A stretch of DNA of 64,000 nucleotides from positions 1-64,000 of the forward strand of contig JACPAE010000003.1 of NCBI GenBank assembly GCA_016181005.1, written 5' to 3'. Numbering within the stretch: the first letter of the stretch is position 1; every line of letters starts with the position of its first letter. Below, in pieces: positions 19,970-29,352 of the stretch. Position numbers and translations under genes: made by a program. The notes beneath the pieces were generated by a model, which was not told the origin of the DNA, did no database searches, and worked only from the letters and a program-made list of their open reading frames with translations. The DNA is from Candidatus Aenigmatarchaeota archaeon. Its GTDB lineage: Archaea; Aenigmatarchaeota; Aenigmatarchaeia; CG10238-14; SCSR01.

Positions 19970-20333
19970 TATTGATAATATTTTCCTTTGTTATAAACCC
20001 GTTCTTTCTTGCGAGTGCGACCACGCCTTTGCCGATGAGGTTCCCTATCGTCGCCGACTTGAGCAATTTCAAGGCAGCCCTTTCATCCACAAGCCTGCCG
20101 CCGTAGAAGTGCCTGCTTACTTTGACACTGACCCCTCTTTTCTTGAACTCTATGCTCCTATCCAGCAAATCTTCGTCGCATATCGCAACAATTATCTCGG
20201 TCCTGGTCGTGAAAAGATTGGTCCAGTACATCTTAATCAAAAGTGCTTGTAGGTCGACCTTCCGCCGCATGCATCGCAATGAATATAAGTTATCCTGCCT
20301 TCTTTCGCAAACCTTGTGTCGGGCTCCCCGCAC
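19929..20333 (-). CDS. DUF424-like archaeal protein (true start probably near 20231, MYWTNLF...)
   Basis: GLVDERAALKLLKSATIGNLIGKGVVALARKNGFI; follows aIF2-beta. Confidence 0.65.
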   Translation of the reverse strand: MRGARHKVCERRQDNLYSLRCMRRKVDLQALLIKMYWTNLFTTRTEIIVAICDEDLLDRSIEFKKRGVSVKVSRHFYGGRLVDERAALKLLKSATIGNLIGKGVVALARKNGFITKENIINIDGTPHAQFAKLE

Positions 20334-20644
20334 ACCTTGCAGTAGACATATTCGCTCACATAGCTTTCAATCTTCTTCTGCACCACGTTTTGCTGCAGCT
20401 TTGTCTGAAGAATTAGTGCGCTGCCTTGGATTGTGCCGGGAGTTGCAAGCTCCTTGAACAGATATTTGGCAATGTGGCTTGGCTCTCGCCTCAAGATGTT
20501 TGCGATGTCTATAAAATTTCTTATAAGCGTCTTGTTGCCCTGGATCTCGGTTATCGCCTGCGGGATTTGGAACCTGTCCTTGTCGTGAGTCTTCTTGGGC
20601 ATTTTTTCAATCGCAACTTCCAGCAAACTGTTATAGTCTTCCAT
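20237..20644 (-). CDS. Translation initiation factor aIF2 subunit beta
   Basis: LATPGTIQGSALILQTK; zinc ribbon CKVCGEPDT...CDACGG. Confidence 0.92.
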   Translation of the reverse strand: MEDYNSLLEVAIEKMPKKTHDKDRFQIPQAITEIQGNKTLIRNFIDIANILRREPSHIAKYLFKELATPGTIQGSALILQTKLQQNVVQKKIESYVSEYVYCKVCGEPDTRFAKEGRITYIHCDACGGRSTYKHF

Positions 20645-20668
20645 ACAATCACTTTCTAATTGCGCTTT

Positions 20669-21385
20669 TTAAACTTTCTTGAGGTGCCCAATTTTTGGCT
20701 CGTAGATGCTTCCATCATTCAGAAGCTGGTCAATGGTTTTCTCGACAATGTTGTCAGGCAGATTGAGAACGTCGAACAGCTTTACCGCTTCTATTCCATT
20801 CCCTTCGTCAAGCTTTTCTATGATTTCCAAGACCTTCGGCCTATAGTCGACCTCCTTCTTTTTGGCCTCCAGAACGGCTCCAAGGGTCTCGCCGTCCATC
20901 CCGTAAGTATCCTTCGCGTAATTCTTCAGCTCCTCTTCGTCCATTTGGCCGGACGCCGCCCTTACATCGTCGATGACCTTTTTCTGCTTCGCCAGCTCGT
21001 GAAGCACGTCCAGCCTGCCCAGGAGCTCTGCATTCATCTTTTCTTTACTGGCGATTTCAAAAGCGATATAAAGCTCTCCGTTGTACTCCTTCAGCTTTCC
21101 TATAACTCTGACAATGTCCCCGGCCTCAAGGCTCTCCAACCCCCTTTCAAACGATTTCACTTTTATGGCTCCTGTGCCGTCGTCCAAAGTCACGGACGAA
21201 TAGCTCCCTTCCTCGTTTGTGAACTTCTCAGTGACAGTTCCCACAATGCTGACGCGCGACACCTTGCCTCCGTAAGGTGTTATCACGTAGCTGGGCTTCA
21301 TCTCCTCCTTGCTTCCGTAGAAGAATTTTCCACTCACCAAATCCGATATCCTAACCTTTCTCGCTGTCATTCTCTTGATTTCCAT
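20669..21385 (-). CDS. RPA-like ssDNA-binding OB-fold protein
   Basis: OB-fold VSIVGTVTEKFTNEEGSYSSVTLDDGTGAIKVKSFE...GDIVRVIGKLKEYNGELYI; winged-helix-like C-terminus. Confidence 0.8.
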   Translation of the reverse strand: MEIKRMTARKVRISDLVSGKFFYGSKEEMKPSYVITPYGGKVSRVSIVGTVTEKFTNEEGSYSSVTLDDGTGAIKVKSFERGLESLEAGDIVRVIGKLKEYNGELYIAFEIASKEKMNAELLGRLDVLHELAKQKKVIDDVRAASGQMDEEELKNYAKDTYGMDGETLGAVLEAKKKEVDYRPKVLEIIEKLDEGNGIEAVKLFDVLNLPDNIVEKTIDQLLNDGSIYEPKIGHLKKV

Positions 21386-21386
21386 A

Positions 21387-23411
21387 TCACACCTTGCTCA
21401 CTATGCCGTGCCGCGGGCGGAACAGCCACCCCTCTCTTATCATTTTTTCAATTATTTCGTCCGAAGCCTCCACGCCCTGATCCTTGGCTCTTCTCAGGAC
21501 TTCTTCCAGGGGTATGTCCTTGTTGAAAGTTCTTTCCAGATCGTCTATAATGTCGCGCATGATTCTCATCTTGCTTCTTTGGGCAGCAGTTGCTTTAGCT
21601 CCCTCCATCCTGTCGATGTCTATCTCCCCTGTCTCAGGCTCGAAGCCGAACTGCCTCAGCGATGTTTTCATCAGCTCTATCGATCGCAGGGCATCCTCCT
21701 CTGTCACCTCCTCTCGAAGCTGAATCTTTGCAGACGCCTCCGCCATCCTTATCAAGGCCTCGTACTGCCTTGGAGTGATCGATATCGGCGAGTCCTCGCC
21801 AGATTTGCCGCGCAGACCAAGATAAAAGTTCTTTATGGTTTCCCCCGCCTCCTTGGTCAGTTTCGGGCGGCAGTTTTTCCTTGCATATGCAATATACTTT
21901 TTAAGGAATCCTGGATCTATCGCTGGCTTGATCTCTTCTTCGCCATAGTGGCGGGCCTGAAGTATGTGGTCGACTATTTTAGTGTCCAGCTCCGGATTGG
22001 GTATGTCGCGGAGCGCGAACTTGAGGTCGAACCTTGTCAGCAAAGTCTCTGGTATGTCGACCTGCTCTTTAATTGGGAGGTAAGGATCGAACCTGCCTAA
22101 TTTCGGATTGCCTCCTCCGAGAATTGCGGTATTTGCCGGAAGTGTCGCGACAATGTTCGCCTTTGCAATGCTTATCGTCTGAAGTTCCATGGCCTCGTGC
22201 AGCGCAACTTGGTCGGTTTTTTCTATCTTCTCAAACTCGTCTATGCTGATCATCGATCTGTTGCATAGGACCAATGCACCTGCCTCAAGGACCCATCCGC
22301 CTAGAAATTCTTCGTCGCGTATAACAGAAGCTGTCAGTCCTGCCTGCGTAACGCCTTTGCCCGATACGTACCTTCCGCGCGGAATCAGAGTCGAGACTGT
22401 TTTCATCATGGCGCTTTTTGCCACTGCCGGATCACCGATCAGTAGAATGTGTATATCCCCCCTTACTCGCGACCGATCTTTTTGCACATGCACCTGCCCG
22501 CCGAAAAGTTGGAAGGCCACTGCCATTTTTATCGGCTCGTTACCGAAAATTGAAGGCGCGATGGAACCCACAAGCTTTTCATAAATCTGCGGGTCTTTTG
22601 CCAATTCTATGATTTTCTGCTCGTCTTCCTTAGTTATCTCGAGCTCCTCCCATTCTACCTCGACAGTCTCAACATGATTGGCGTCCAGATAAATTTCCAT
22701 TTGCCTTGATTTAGTCCCCTTCATTCTTCTCGGCAGCTCTTTCAGTATTCCGACTACTTTAATTCTGTTTCCGGGATCTGTCTTGTTCTGCATTTGCGGT
22801 GCCGTCAGGTCTTCCTTGAGGTATATCATCATGTTGGAAGGACGTTCGCCTGTGACGATTTCAAACGGCTCTTCGACTACGCACCAGCGCGCGTCATAAA
22901 GTTTCTGCTGCACAGGCTTGAAAGCCTTTGTGTTCCTGCAGGCGGGATTCTCGCAATCTGTGGGAGATCTCAGTATCCGCTCTGTTTGTATTATAGTGAC
23001 ATTGCTTCCGCACTCCAGACACTGGAAAATGGCTTCGCTTACTTCAGGCCTTACCTCGCTCGACCGCCTTACCATACCCTCCACTATAATCATCTTGGCA
23101 ATGTGCTCTGCACGAATGTTCCTGATCCTTATGTTCTTGGTCTCCGGCAAGTTGAAGAACCTAAGACGGAAGTTTTCCGCCAAAGGGCCTGCGTCGATCT
23201 GCCTGACAGCCTTCTGCGCAAGCTCGATAGTCTCTGCGGGATTTTCGAGAAGATAATCGGCGACGCCGACGTCGAATTTTTCAAGCAGGGAAAAGTCGAC
23301 ACTAATAGCCCTCTTGCCTTCTATCGCGGACTTGATCAATTCGTCTTTGTAAAACTCGTTGAAAAAATCTGCGAATTTTTCCAGAATATCGAAGCTTTCC
23401 ATGAATAGCAA
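21387..23411 (-). CDS. mcm: Replicative helicase MCM
   Basis: Walker A GDPAVAKSAMMK, IDEFEKI, TRFDLKFAL arginine finger, zinc-binding CLECGSN...CENPAC. Confidence 0.97.
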   Translation of the reverse strand: MLFMESFDILEKFADFFNEFYKDELIKSAIEGKRAISVDFSLLEKFDVGVADYLLENPAETIELAQKAVRQIDAGPLAENFRLRFFNLPETKNIRIRNIRAEHIAKMIIVEGMVRRSSEVRPEVSEAIFQCLECGSNVTIIQTERILRSPTDCENPACRNTKAFKPVQQKLYDARWCVVEEPFEIVTGERPSNMMIYLKEDLTAPQMQNKTDPGNRIKVVGILKELPRRMKGTKSRQMEIYLDANHVETVEVEWEELEITKEDEQKIIELAKDPQIYEKLVGSIAPSIFGNEPIKMAVAFQLFGGQVHVQKDRSRVRGDIHILLIGDPAVAKSAMMKTVSTLIPRGRYVSGKGVTQAGLTASVIRDEEFLGGWVLEAGALVLCNRSMISIDEFEKIEKTDQVALHEAMELQTISIAKANIVATLPANTAILGGGNPKLGRFDPYLPIKEQVDIPETLLTRFDLKFALRDIPNPELDTKIVDHILQARHYGEEEIKPAIDPGFLKKYIAYARKNCRPKLTKEAGETIKNFYLGLRGKSGEDSPISITPRQYEALIRMAEASAKIQLREEVTEEDALRSIELMKTSLRQFGFEPETGEIDIDRMEGAKATAAQRSKMRIMRDIIDDLERTFNKDIPLEEVLRRAKDQGVEASDEIIEKMIREGWLFRPRHGIVSKV

Positions 23412-23468
23412 TATTCTCTGGAATATAAATTTATAGAGTAATTTTGAAATGTTTCAGAATTGAGTTTG

Positions 23469-24029
23469 TTACTCCTTTATCAGGGCCCCTTTCAATTGCC
23501 TGAGCCTTTTGTTGAGCTTGTCCACCGCTATTCTCACATCATTCACGCTTCTGCCGCCTGTGCAAACGACTTTACCTGAGCCGAACAGCAGGAATGCGAC
23601 CTTTGGGGATTCCATCCTATAGACGAGACCTGGGAACTGCTCGGGCTCGTATTCTGAATTCTCGAGGTCAAAAGCGATTTTGTCCAGATTTAGTTTGCCG
23701 TCCAGTTTGGCGCTGGCTACAATGTTCTCAACCTGCATCTTGTAGACCTTTGGCACTTTGACTCTGACTGCCTCTACAATTTTGACCACTTTCTTGAAGA
23801 CGATTTTCACATCTGTGATGCTCCTTGCGCCCGTGCAGACAATCTTGCCGGAGCCGAATATCAATGCCGCTGCTTTAGGTTTGTCCATCCTGTATACCAG
23901 CCCTGGGAACTGCTCGGGCTCGTACTCCATCCCTTCGAGCTTTGACACGATTTTCTCCAAAGGAATAACGACGTTCAATGACGCAGAAGCAACAATGTTC
24001 TCGATTCTTATCTTAAAATCAGTCACCAT
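23469..24029 (-). CDS. tbp: TATA-box binding protein
   Basis: Two TBP repeats, each with YEPEQFPGLVYRM and FGSGK(I/V)VCTG. Confidence 0.97.
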   Translation of the reverse strand: MVTDFKIRIENIVASASLNVVIPLEKIVSKLEGMEYEPEQFPGLVYRMDKPKAAALIFGSGKIVCTGARSITDVKIVFKKVVKIVEAVRVKVPKVYKMQVENIVASAKLDGKLNLDKIAFDLENSEYEPEQFPGLVYRMESPKVAFLLFGSGKVVCTGGRSVNDVRIAVDKLNKRLRQLKGALIKE

Positions 24030-24173
24030 TAGACCACGAATTAAACAATATTATACCGAAAAGTATTTAAACCTATTTATAAAGGTTTCGAAAAGGTTAA
24101 AATTGACTCCACTTTATAGTGGGAACTGGTCCGATTTATGTTGCTTAAATAATTTTGGAGATATTAGTAATTC

Positions 24174-24428
24174 ATGAACCTGTTTAGACGTTTTGGACAA
24201 AAACAACCCTCGGATCGCTTGACTGAACCAATGATAAAAGTTCTCGAACCATATTTGGAAAAACGCGGCGTGCAATGCAATATTGGAGATCTTCGCTACA
24301 GAGAAAGAAATCCTACAAGTAAGTTTATAGCTGGAAGTTATGATGTATATCAACAGGGAAATCCAGACGTGGTAGTTGTAACACTTGACCAAATTCGAGC
24401 TGGCGAGTACAGAATACATGAAGCATAA
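24174..24428 (+). CDS. Hypothetical protein
   Basis: 84 aa ORF in an otherwise open gap. Confidence 0.4.
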   Translation: MNLFRRFGQKQPSDRLTEPMIKVLEPYLEKRGVQCNIGDLRYRERNPTSKFIAGSYDVYQQGNPDVVVVTLDQIRAGEYRIHEA

Positions 24429-24465
24429 TTAACCAGCTTTTTTTGGACCGTTACAAACGGCATTG

Positions 24466-24942
24466 TTATATCGAATGCAAATCGTTTATAAACGTGTTCA
24501 ATTTCCAAATGGGCACTACAAAAATTTCATTTTCTTTTATTAAATTCTCGTCGTGAAGCGTGACTAACAATGGATGAGTCGAATATCCTGAGCCAATCTT
24601 AAGGAGTTTTTGCGCTATTGGATTTTTCTTTAGATAATTTTTGAACTCTTTTGCACGTTCTTGTTGTAATTTTGCGGCATTCTTCAGACCAGATTTTTTG
24701 TACCTTCCGCTTCCCCACCACTTGCAGTCAACGCAAAATATTTGGCTGTTTTTAACAGCTATGATGTCTATTTCATATCTCCGCTTTGTTTTGAAGCGGA
24801 AGTTTTGCTTAATGCCAAATCCGTTTGTTTTGAACATTTCGGCAACTGTTTTTTCAAAAACCTTCCAGTCGTATCTTTCAAGTATATCCTCGAACGACTT
24901 GCCGTGGCTTAACTCTTCCGCAAGATGCTCCAAATCCAGCAT
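24466..24942 (-). CDS. PD-(D/E)XK nuclease-like (Mrr/RecB-like) protein
   Basis: RRYEIDIIAVKNSQIFCVDCKWW. Confidence 0.65.
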   Translation of the reverse strand: MLDLEHLAEELSHGKSFEDILERYDWKVFEKTVAEMFKTNGFGIKQNFRFKTKRRYEIDIIAVKNSQIFCVDCKWWGSGRYKKSGLKNAAKLQQERAKEFKNYLKKNPIAQKLLKIGSGYSTHPLLVTLHDENLIKENEIFVVPIWKLNTFINDLHSI

Positions 24943-24991
24943 AAATTAGTTAAGTTAATTAAATTAAAAGAGTAAAAGGAATTAGGGGTGT

Positions 24992-25708
24992 TTGTTAATT
25001 CAGTTTGTTACAGGCATTGATGAAGCTGGGAGAGGCGCTGTTTTAGGTCCGCTAGTTGTAGCCGGCGTTACCATAGAAAAGAATTCTGAGAAGAAGCTTA
25101 AAGCACTTGGCGTGAAAGATTCCAAGGAACTGACTCCGAAGAAGCGTGAGGAACTTTTTCAGTATATAGAAAGCACTGCAAAAGATACGTTTGTTTTGAA
25201 AGTAGCTCCATGTAGGATTGACACTTACAGGAAGAACGGCGTGAATTTGGACAAGATTGAGGCCATGAAAATGGCAGAGATAATCGACTTCAGCAGCAAC
25301 AGCATAATATACGTGGATTCTTTAACTCATAACCCAGGAAAATTCAAGGCTTTAATTAAGAGTTTTGTGAAAAATAAAAATGCTGAAATGGTTGTTGAGA
25401 ATTACATGGACGAATCTGTAATTGCCGTATCAGCCGCGTCTATAGTCGCAAAAGTTCACAGGGATAGAGAAATAGAAGAGTTAAAACGGCAGGTTGGTTT
25501 TGATTTTGGCGTCGGCTATCCACATGACGCGCTTACCATACAATTTATAGAAAAGCTTATACAGGACTCGAAAGGCAAGGAGCTGCCGGATTTCGTGAGA
25601 AAGTCCTGGGTTACGACAGAGATGCTTCAGGAAAGGTCTTGGCAGAAGAAGCTCAAGGAGTTTGTGTTCGGCGGGAACAAGACGGAGATGGATGAAATTG
25701 AATACTGA
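24992..25708 (+). CDS. rnhB: Ribonuclease HII
   Basis: GIDEAGRGAVLGPLVVAGV; VAAASIVAKVHRD-like AASIVAKVHRDREIE; GYPHD. Confidence 0.95.
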   Translation: MLIQFVTGIDEAGRGAVLGPLVVAGVTIEKNSEKKLKALGVKDSKELTPKKREELFQYIESTAKDTFVLKVAPCRIDTYRKNGVNLDKIEAMKMAEIIDFSSNSIIYVDSLTHNPGKFKALIKSFVKNKNAEMVVENYMDESVIAVSAASIVAKVHRDREIEELKRQVGFDFGVGYPHDALTIQFIEKLIQDSKGKELPDFVRKSWVTTEMLQERSWQKKLKEFVFGGNKTEMDEIEY

Positions 25709-25943
25709 AAGAAAGCTTGCGCTCATTTATCTGGTCCTGGCGGTTGCAATGGGTCTGGCTTCAAGATACTTGGATACAGGCGCGGCGGTCTTGTCCGCAG
25801 TTGTGCTTTATTCTCTGTCGATGCCTTTGATTAGGAAGCTGCTCAAGGAACGGGTAAAGACGGCATGGTATGTCGCGAACACGCTGATAACTTACATACT
25901 TGTGTGGCTCATCGTCTGGATACTTGCATTCAACTTTTGGTGA
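25662..25943 (+). CDS. Small membrane protein
   Basis: Three hydrophobic segments; overlaps rnhB end and aspS start (start probably MKLNTERKL). Confidence 0.6.
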   Translation: MCSAGTRRRWMKLNTERKLALIYLVLAVAMGLASRYLDTGAAVLSAVVLYSLSMPLIRKLLKERVKTAWYVANTLITYILVWLIVWILAFNFW

Positions 25944-27256
25944 TTGGAATCAAGAGGACTTACACAAGGGAATTGAAAGCGTCAAGCAAGGAGGTTGTTG
26001 TTAAAGGCTGGGTGCACGACGTGAGGCTGATGGGCGGCATAAGTTTTGTTCTGCTTCGGGACATGGACGGGATTGTACAGGTGACTGCTCACAAGAAGAA
26101 TGCCGAACCTGAGCTGCTGAAGCAGATAGCAGGTTTGCACAATGAGGATGTGATTGCTGTCAAGGGAGTTGTGCAAAAAACATCGAAGACAAAAAGCGGC
26201 ATCGAAATTGCACCTAAAGAAATTGTCAAGCTTAATCCGTCAGAACCTGTATTGCCGCTGGACCCGAGGAAGGTTACAAAAGCTCATTTAGATACAAGAC
26301 TGGACTGGAGAGTTTTAGACTTGCGGTCGCCCGAGAACATGGCGGTCTTCAAGATACAATCGATGCTTATGCTTGCGATGGAGGAGTTTCTGTCAAAGAA
26401 CAAGTTCCTGAAAGTTTTCACGCCCTCGCTGATCGGAGGCATATCAGAGGGGGGCTCTGAGGTCTTCCCGGTCGTTTACTTCAACAAGCAGGTTTTCCTG
26501 AGGCAGGATCCGCAACTGCACAGGGAGCTTTTGATTGCGGCCGGGTTTGAAAGAATCTTTGAGACCGGACCTAGCTGGAGGGCTGAGAAGAGCCATACCG
26601 TAAGGCACATGACAGAGCACAGGACAATAGCGGCCGAAATTGCGTTCATCGATGACGAACATGACGTGATAAGTGTCGAGGAGAATATGGTTGTTTATGC
26701 GCTGGACAAGGTGAGTAAGGACTGCAAGGAGCAGCTTGACTTGCTGGGAAAAACTATCACAATTCCCAAGCCGCCTTTTCCCGAACTGCAGTTCCCGAAA
26801 GTTTACGACATACTTGAAGAGCTTGGCAAACCCATCCAGAAAGGCGAGGATCTTAACAGGGAGGCGGAGGAAGCCCTTGGAGAATATGTCAAGGATAAGT
26901 TCAAGAGCGAGTTCTTCTTCGTAAACAGGTTTCCGTCTGAAGTAAAGCCGTTCTATGTCATGAGGGTCGACAGCGAGCCGAAATGGGCCAGGAGCATTGA
27001 CCTGATGTTCAAAGGCATGGAGCTTTCGTCTGGCGGGCAGAGAGAACACAGATACGAAAAGCTAGTCTCCCAAGCAAAAGAGAAGGAACTGGACCTAGAA
27101 TCGGTAAAGTGGTTCACCGAGGTTTTCAAGTACGGTGTTCCTAGTATGGGCGGTTTTTCTCTTGGAATAGAGAGATTCACAATGAAGCTGCTGGACATGG
27201 AAAATGTCCGCGAGGCGACCTTGTTCCCGCGGGATCCGGAAAGGATTCTGCCGTGA
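25940..27256 (+). CDS. aspS: Aspartyl-tRNA synthetase (archaeal type)
   Basis: KGWVHDVR, FLRQDPQLHRELLI, FETGPSWRAEKS, MGGFSLGIERFTMKLL; GTG start overlapping the preceding TGA. Confidence 0.93.
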   Translation: MIGIKRTYTRELKASSKEVVVKGWVHDVRLMGGISFVLLRDMDGIVQVTAHKKNAEPELLKQIAGLHNEDVIAVKGVVQKTSKTKSGIEIAPKEIVKLNPSEPVLPLDPRKVTKAHLDTRLDWRVLDLRSPENMAVFKIQSMLMLAMEEFLSKNKFLKVFTPSLIGGISEGGSEVFPVVYFNKQVFLRQDPQLHRELLIAAGFERIFETGPSWRAEKSHTVRHMTEHRTIAAEIAFIDDEHDVISVEENMVVYALDKVSKDCKEQLDLLGKTITIPKPPFPELQFPKVYDILEELGKPIQKGEDLNREAEEALGEYVKDKFKSEFFFVNRFPSEVKPFYVMRVDSEPKWARSIDLMFKGMELSSGGQREHRYEKLVSQAKEKELDLESVKWFTEVFKYGVPSMGGFSLGIERFTMKLLDMENVREATLFPRDPERILP

Positions 27257-27325
27257 AATTCCAGGAAAAACTATTTATGTTCTAGAACTAAAATAGTCTA
27301 TAAATAACTCACGGAGGTGCTACAA

Positions 27326-27370
27326 TTGGCTAGAAGACGACGACGGGCCGCTGCGGCAGCTGCTAGATAA
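27326..27370 (+). CDS. Putative 14-aa basic micropeptide (M)ARRRRRAAAAAAR
   Basis: GGAGGTG 6 nt before a TTG start; upstream TATA-like elements; mixed Arg and Ala codons. Confidence 0.4.
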   Translation: MARRRRRAAAAAAR

Positions 27371-27608
27371 GCTTAGTTTTCTTTGAAATGCATGCAAGTA
27401 TATGCGAGCATCTTTTTTGATGCAATGAACTGAATTTGCAGTCACACTTCCATTCCCCTTTTCCTTTTTCAAAAATTACCGAATGCGTCTCAGACTCCCC
27501 TTCCACGGTGAAGTGAATTCTCTTGTCTGTCTCGACATCTTTCCTGACTTTGCCCCTTTCAACAAGCAGGTTTGCCTTTTGGATAACTTCATTAGACGGT
27601 TTTTCCAT
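27363..27608 (-). CDS. SWIM zinc-finger protein
   Basis: CDCKFSSLHQKRCSHILA = CxC...CxH. Confidence 0.75.
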   Translation of the reverse strand: MEKPSNEVIQKANLLVERGKVRKDVETDKRIHFTVEGESETHSVIFEKGKGEWKCDCKFSSLHQKRCSHILACISKKTKLI

Positions 27609-27624
27609 AATTATAAATGGTAAG

Positions 27625-28275
27625 ATGAGGTTAACTTTGCTTCTGATTCTGGTGAACGTGGCTGTATTTGTTTACGGCTACCAGAACTTGGGTACATTTA
27701 TTCAAGAGTATGGATTCAGCGCGCAGGCCTTCAGCGAAGGCAGGTACTGGACTCTCTTGACCGCGCTGTTCATCCACGGCAGCATACTTCATTTGGCCGG
27801 CAACATGGTTGTGCTTCTTTTCATGGGCGAGGTTGTGGAGGGATATGTGAGCAAACTGTCGTACCTTCTTGTATATTTCCTCAGCGGCATTGCGGCTAAT
27901 CTAGGAGTTCTGTTGCTGTCATTAGTCGGCATTAATCCTGTGGCGGTGGGAGCTTCCGCGGCGATATCAGGCCTGATAGGCTATGGGGCGTTCAAGTATT
28001 CCGGCAAGTGGGTTCTGTCGCCGATAAGGTTCATCCCAGTCCCGATGCCGTTCATGGTGGCGGGTGCGTTGTACCTTGTTATGAACAGTGTTGGACTGTT
28101 TGTTTTGAACCTCTCACTTGCGTCAGGCGGACATTTGATCGGCGGGGTTGTAGGCGCGTTATTTGCATTGAGGGACGAGGAGCACAAGTTAAGGAAATTG
28201 ATAGTGTTCTCTGCCGCAGTAGTGCTAATCAGCCTTGTGCCTTACGGGATAAAGTATCTACTTGGAATGCTCTAA
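27625..28275 (+). CDS. Rhomboid-family intramembrane protease
   Basis: ALFIHGSILHLAGNM, GASAAISGLIGY (GxSx), GGHLIGGVVGA. Confidence 0.85.
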   Translation: MRLTLLLILVNVAVFVYGYQNLGTFIQEYGFSAQAFSEGRYWTLLTALFIHGSILHLAGNMVVLLFMGEVVEGYVSKLSYLLVYFLSGIAANLGVLLLSLVGINPVAVGASAAISGLIGYGAFKYSGKWVLSPIRFIPVPMPFMVAGALYLVMNSVGLFVLNLSLASGGHLIGGVVGALFALRDEEHKLRKLIVFSAAVVLISLVPYGIKYLLGML

Positions 28276-28756
28276 GTTCAGCTTCTTCAGCTTTGGCAGT
28301 ATCACAAGCCTGCAGTAGGGGGCATTTTTATTCTTGTTGTAATAGTTCTGGTGGTAGCTTTCTGCTTTGTAGAATTTCTTCATGGGCTTTATTTCCGTGA
28401 CTATTGGCTTGCCGTATTTCTTTGCGACCTGCGCCTTTGATTTCTCCGCGGCTTTCTTCTGCTTGTCGTCATGGTAGAAAATTACTGAGCGGTATTGCTT
28501 GCCTACATCTCCTTCCTGCCTGTCCATTGACGTAGGGTCGTGGTTGCTCGTAAGTTATCACATTCGGGTCGTATTCTGCCTGCACCACTTCTATATGGCC
28601 TGTTGTGCCAGAGCAGACGTCTTCATAGGTTGGATTATGTGAAGTTCCGCCGGCATAGCCGGAAACAACCGATTTAATGCCCTCTAGTCTTTGGAATATC
28701 GCTTCGATGCACCAGAAGCACCCTCCGCCGAAGGTTGCTTTATCCAATTTTACCAT
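28258..28756 (-). pseudogene. msrA: Peptide methionine sulfoxide reductase MsrA, frameshifted
   Basis: N-part 28469-28756 GGGCFWCIEAIFQRLEG...DPNVITYEQ and C-part 28258-28527 DRQEGDVGKQYRSVIFYHD lie in different frames with a missing junction. Confidence 0.85.
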
Positions 28757-28758
28757 TA

Positions 28759-29025
28759 TTATCTTCCATAAACCCTGTCGTGATGGTCATATTCCTCAAC
28801 TACAACTATTTTCCTATTCTCGTCTATAGAATAGACTAAAACAAAGCTCTTGTCTATATGAACCCTTCTCATGCCAGTAAGGGGAGAATGCAAAAGCTTG
28901 AACCTATGAGGATTCTGGCGGATTTGTTGGATTTTTTTATTTATTATTTCTAGTTGCTTTGGGCTTCTCTTGGCTAATTTGGAAAAAACTTCCTCTACGG
29001 ATTTTCTGACTTCTAAACTGTACAT
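28759..29025 (-). CDS. RelE/ParE-type toxin
   Basis: NPHRFKLLHSPLTGMRRVHIDKSFVLVYSIDENRKIVVVEEYDHHDRVY. Confidence 0.85.
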   Translation of the reverse strand: MYSLEVRKSVEEVFSKLAKRSPKQLEIINKKIQQIRQNPHRFKLLHSPLTGMRRVHIDKSFVLVYSIDENRKIVVVEEYDHHDRVYGR

Positions 29026-29026
29026 A

Positions 29027-29263
29027 TTACTTTAATCCGTAATACTTGGCAAAATCTTTTATTCTAATTGTCTTTTCTTTCTGCCTTTTAAGCATTTTCC
29101 TTATGAATTCTGGCCTCAACTTAGGTTCTATGCTCACGTATGTCTTGTAGTCTTTAGCCATCTTGTTTATTGCCTCGGACTTGTCTCTTAGTCCGTATTG
29201 CGCTTTCAAGACATTCAGCACCTTATTGGCTTCTTTGTTTATGTCTACGATCGCCTTTACCAT
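29027..29263 (-). CDS. Antitoxin partner of the RelE-type toxin
   Basis: Small ORF directly upstream of the toxin, DNA-binding-like N-terminus. Confidence 0.7.
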   Translation of the reverse strand: MVKAIVDINKEANKVLNVLKAQYGLRDKSEAINKMAKDYKTYVSIEPKLRPEFIRKMLKRQKEKTIRIKDFAKYYGLK

Positions 29264-29352
29264 ATTAATATGATGTTAATGTCTGTATTTAAGGGTTCTA
29301 GATGCACATCGATTATGTTCTCGTTGAACTATTATTTTAAATAACTCTCAAT

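Noticed and set aside
20660-21526. 288-aa plus-strand ORF opposite the RPA-like gene
   Set aside because: Antisense shadow of a clear conserved gene; low-complexity, no recognisable domain.
22794-23408. 204-aa plus-strand ORF opposite mcm
   Set aside because: Antisense of MCM coding sequence; no independent support.
24100-24135. CTTTATAGTGGGAAC near 24110 as a third copy of the 31-bp repeat
   Set aside because: Only a short core resembles the repeat; too weak to claim.
26444-27049. 201-aa minus-strand ORF opposite aspS
   Set aside because: Shadow ORF created by aspS codon usage.
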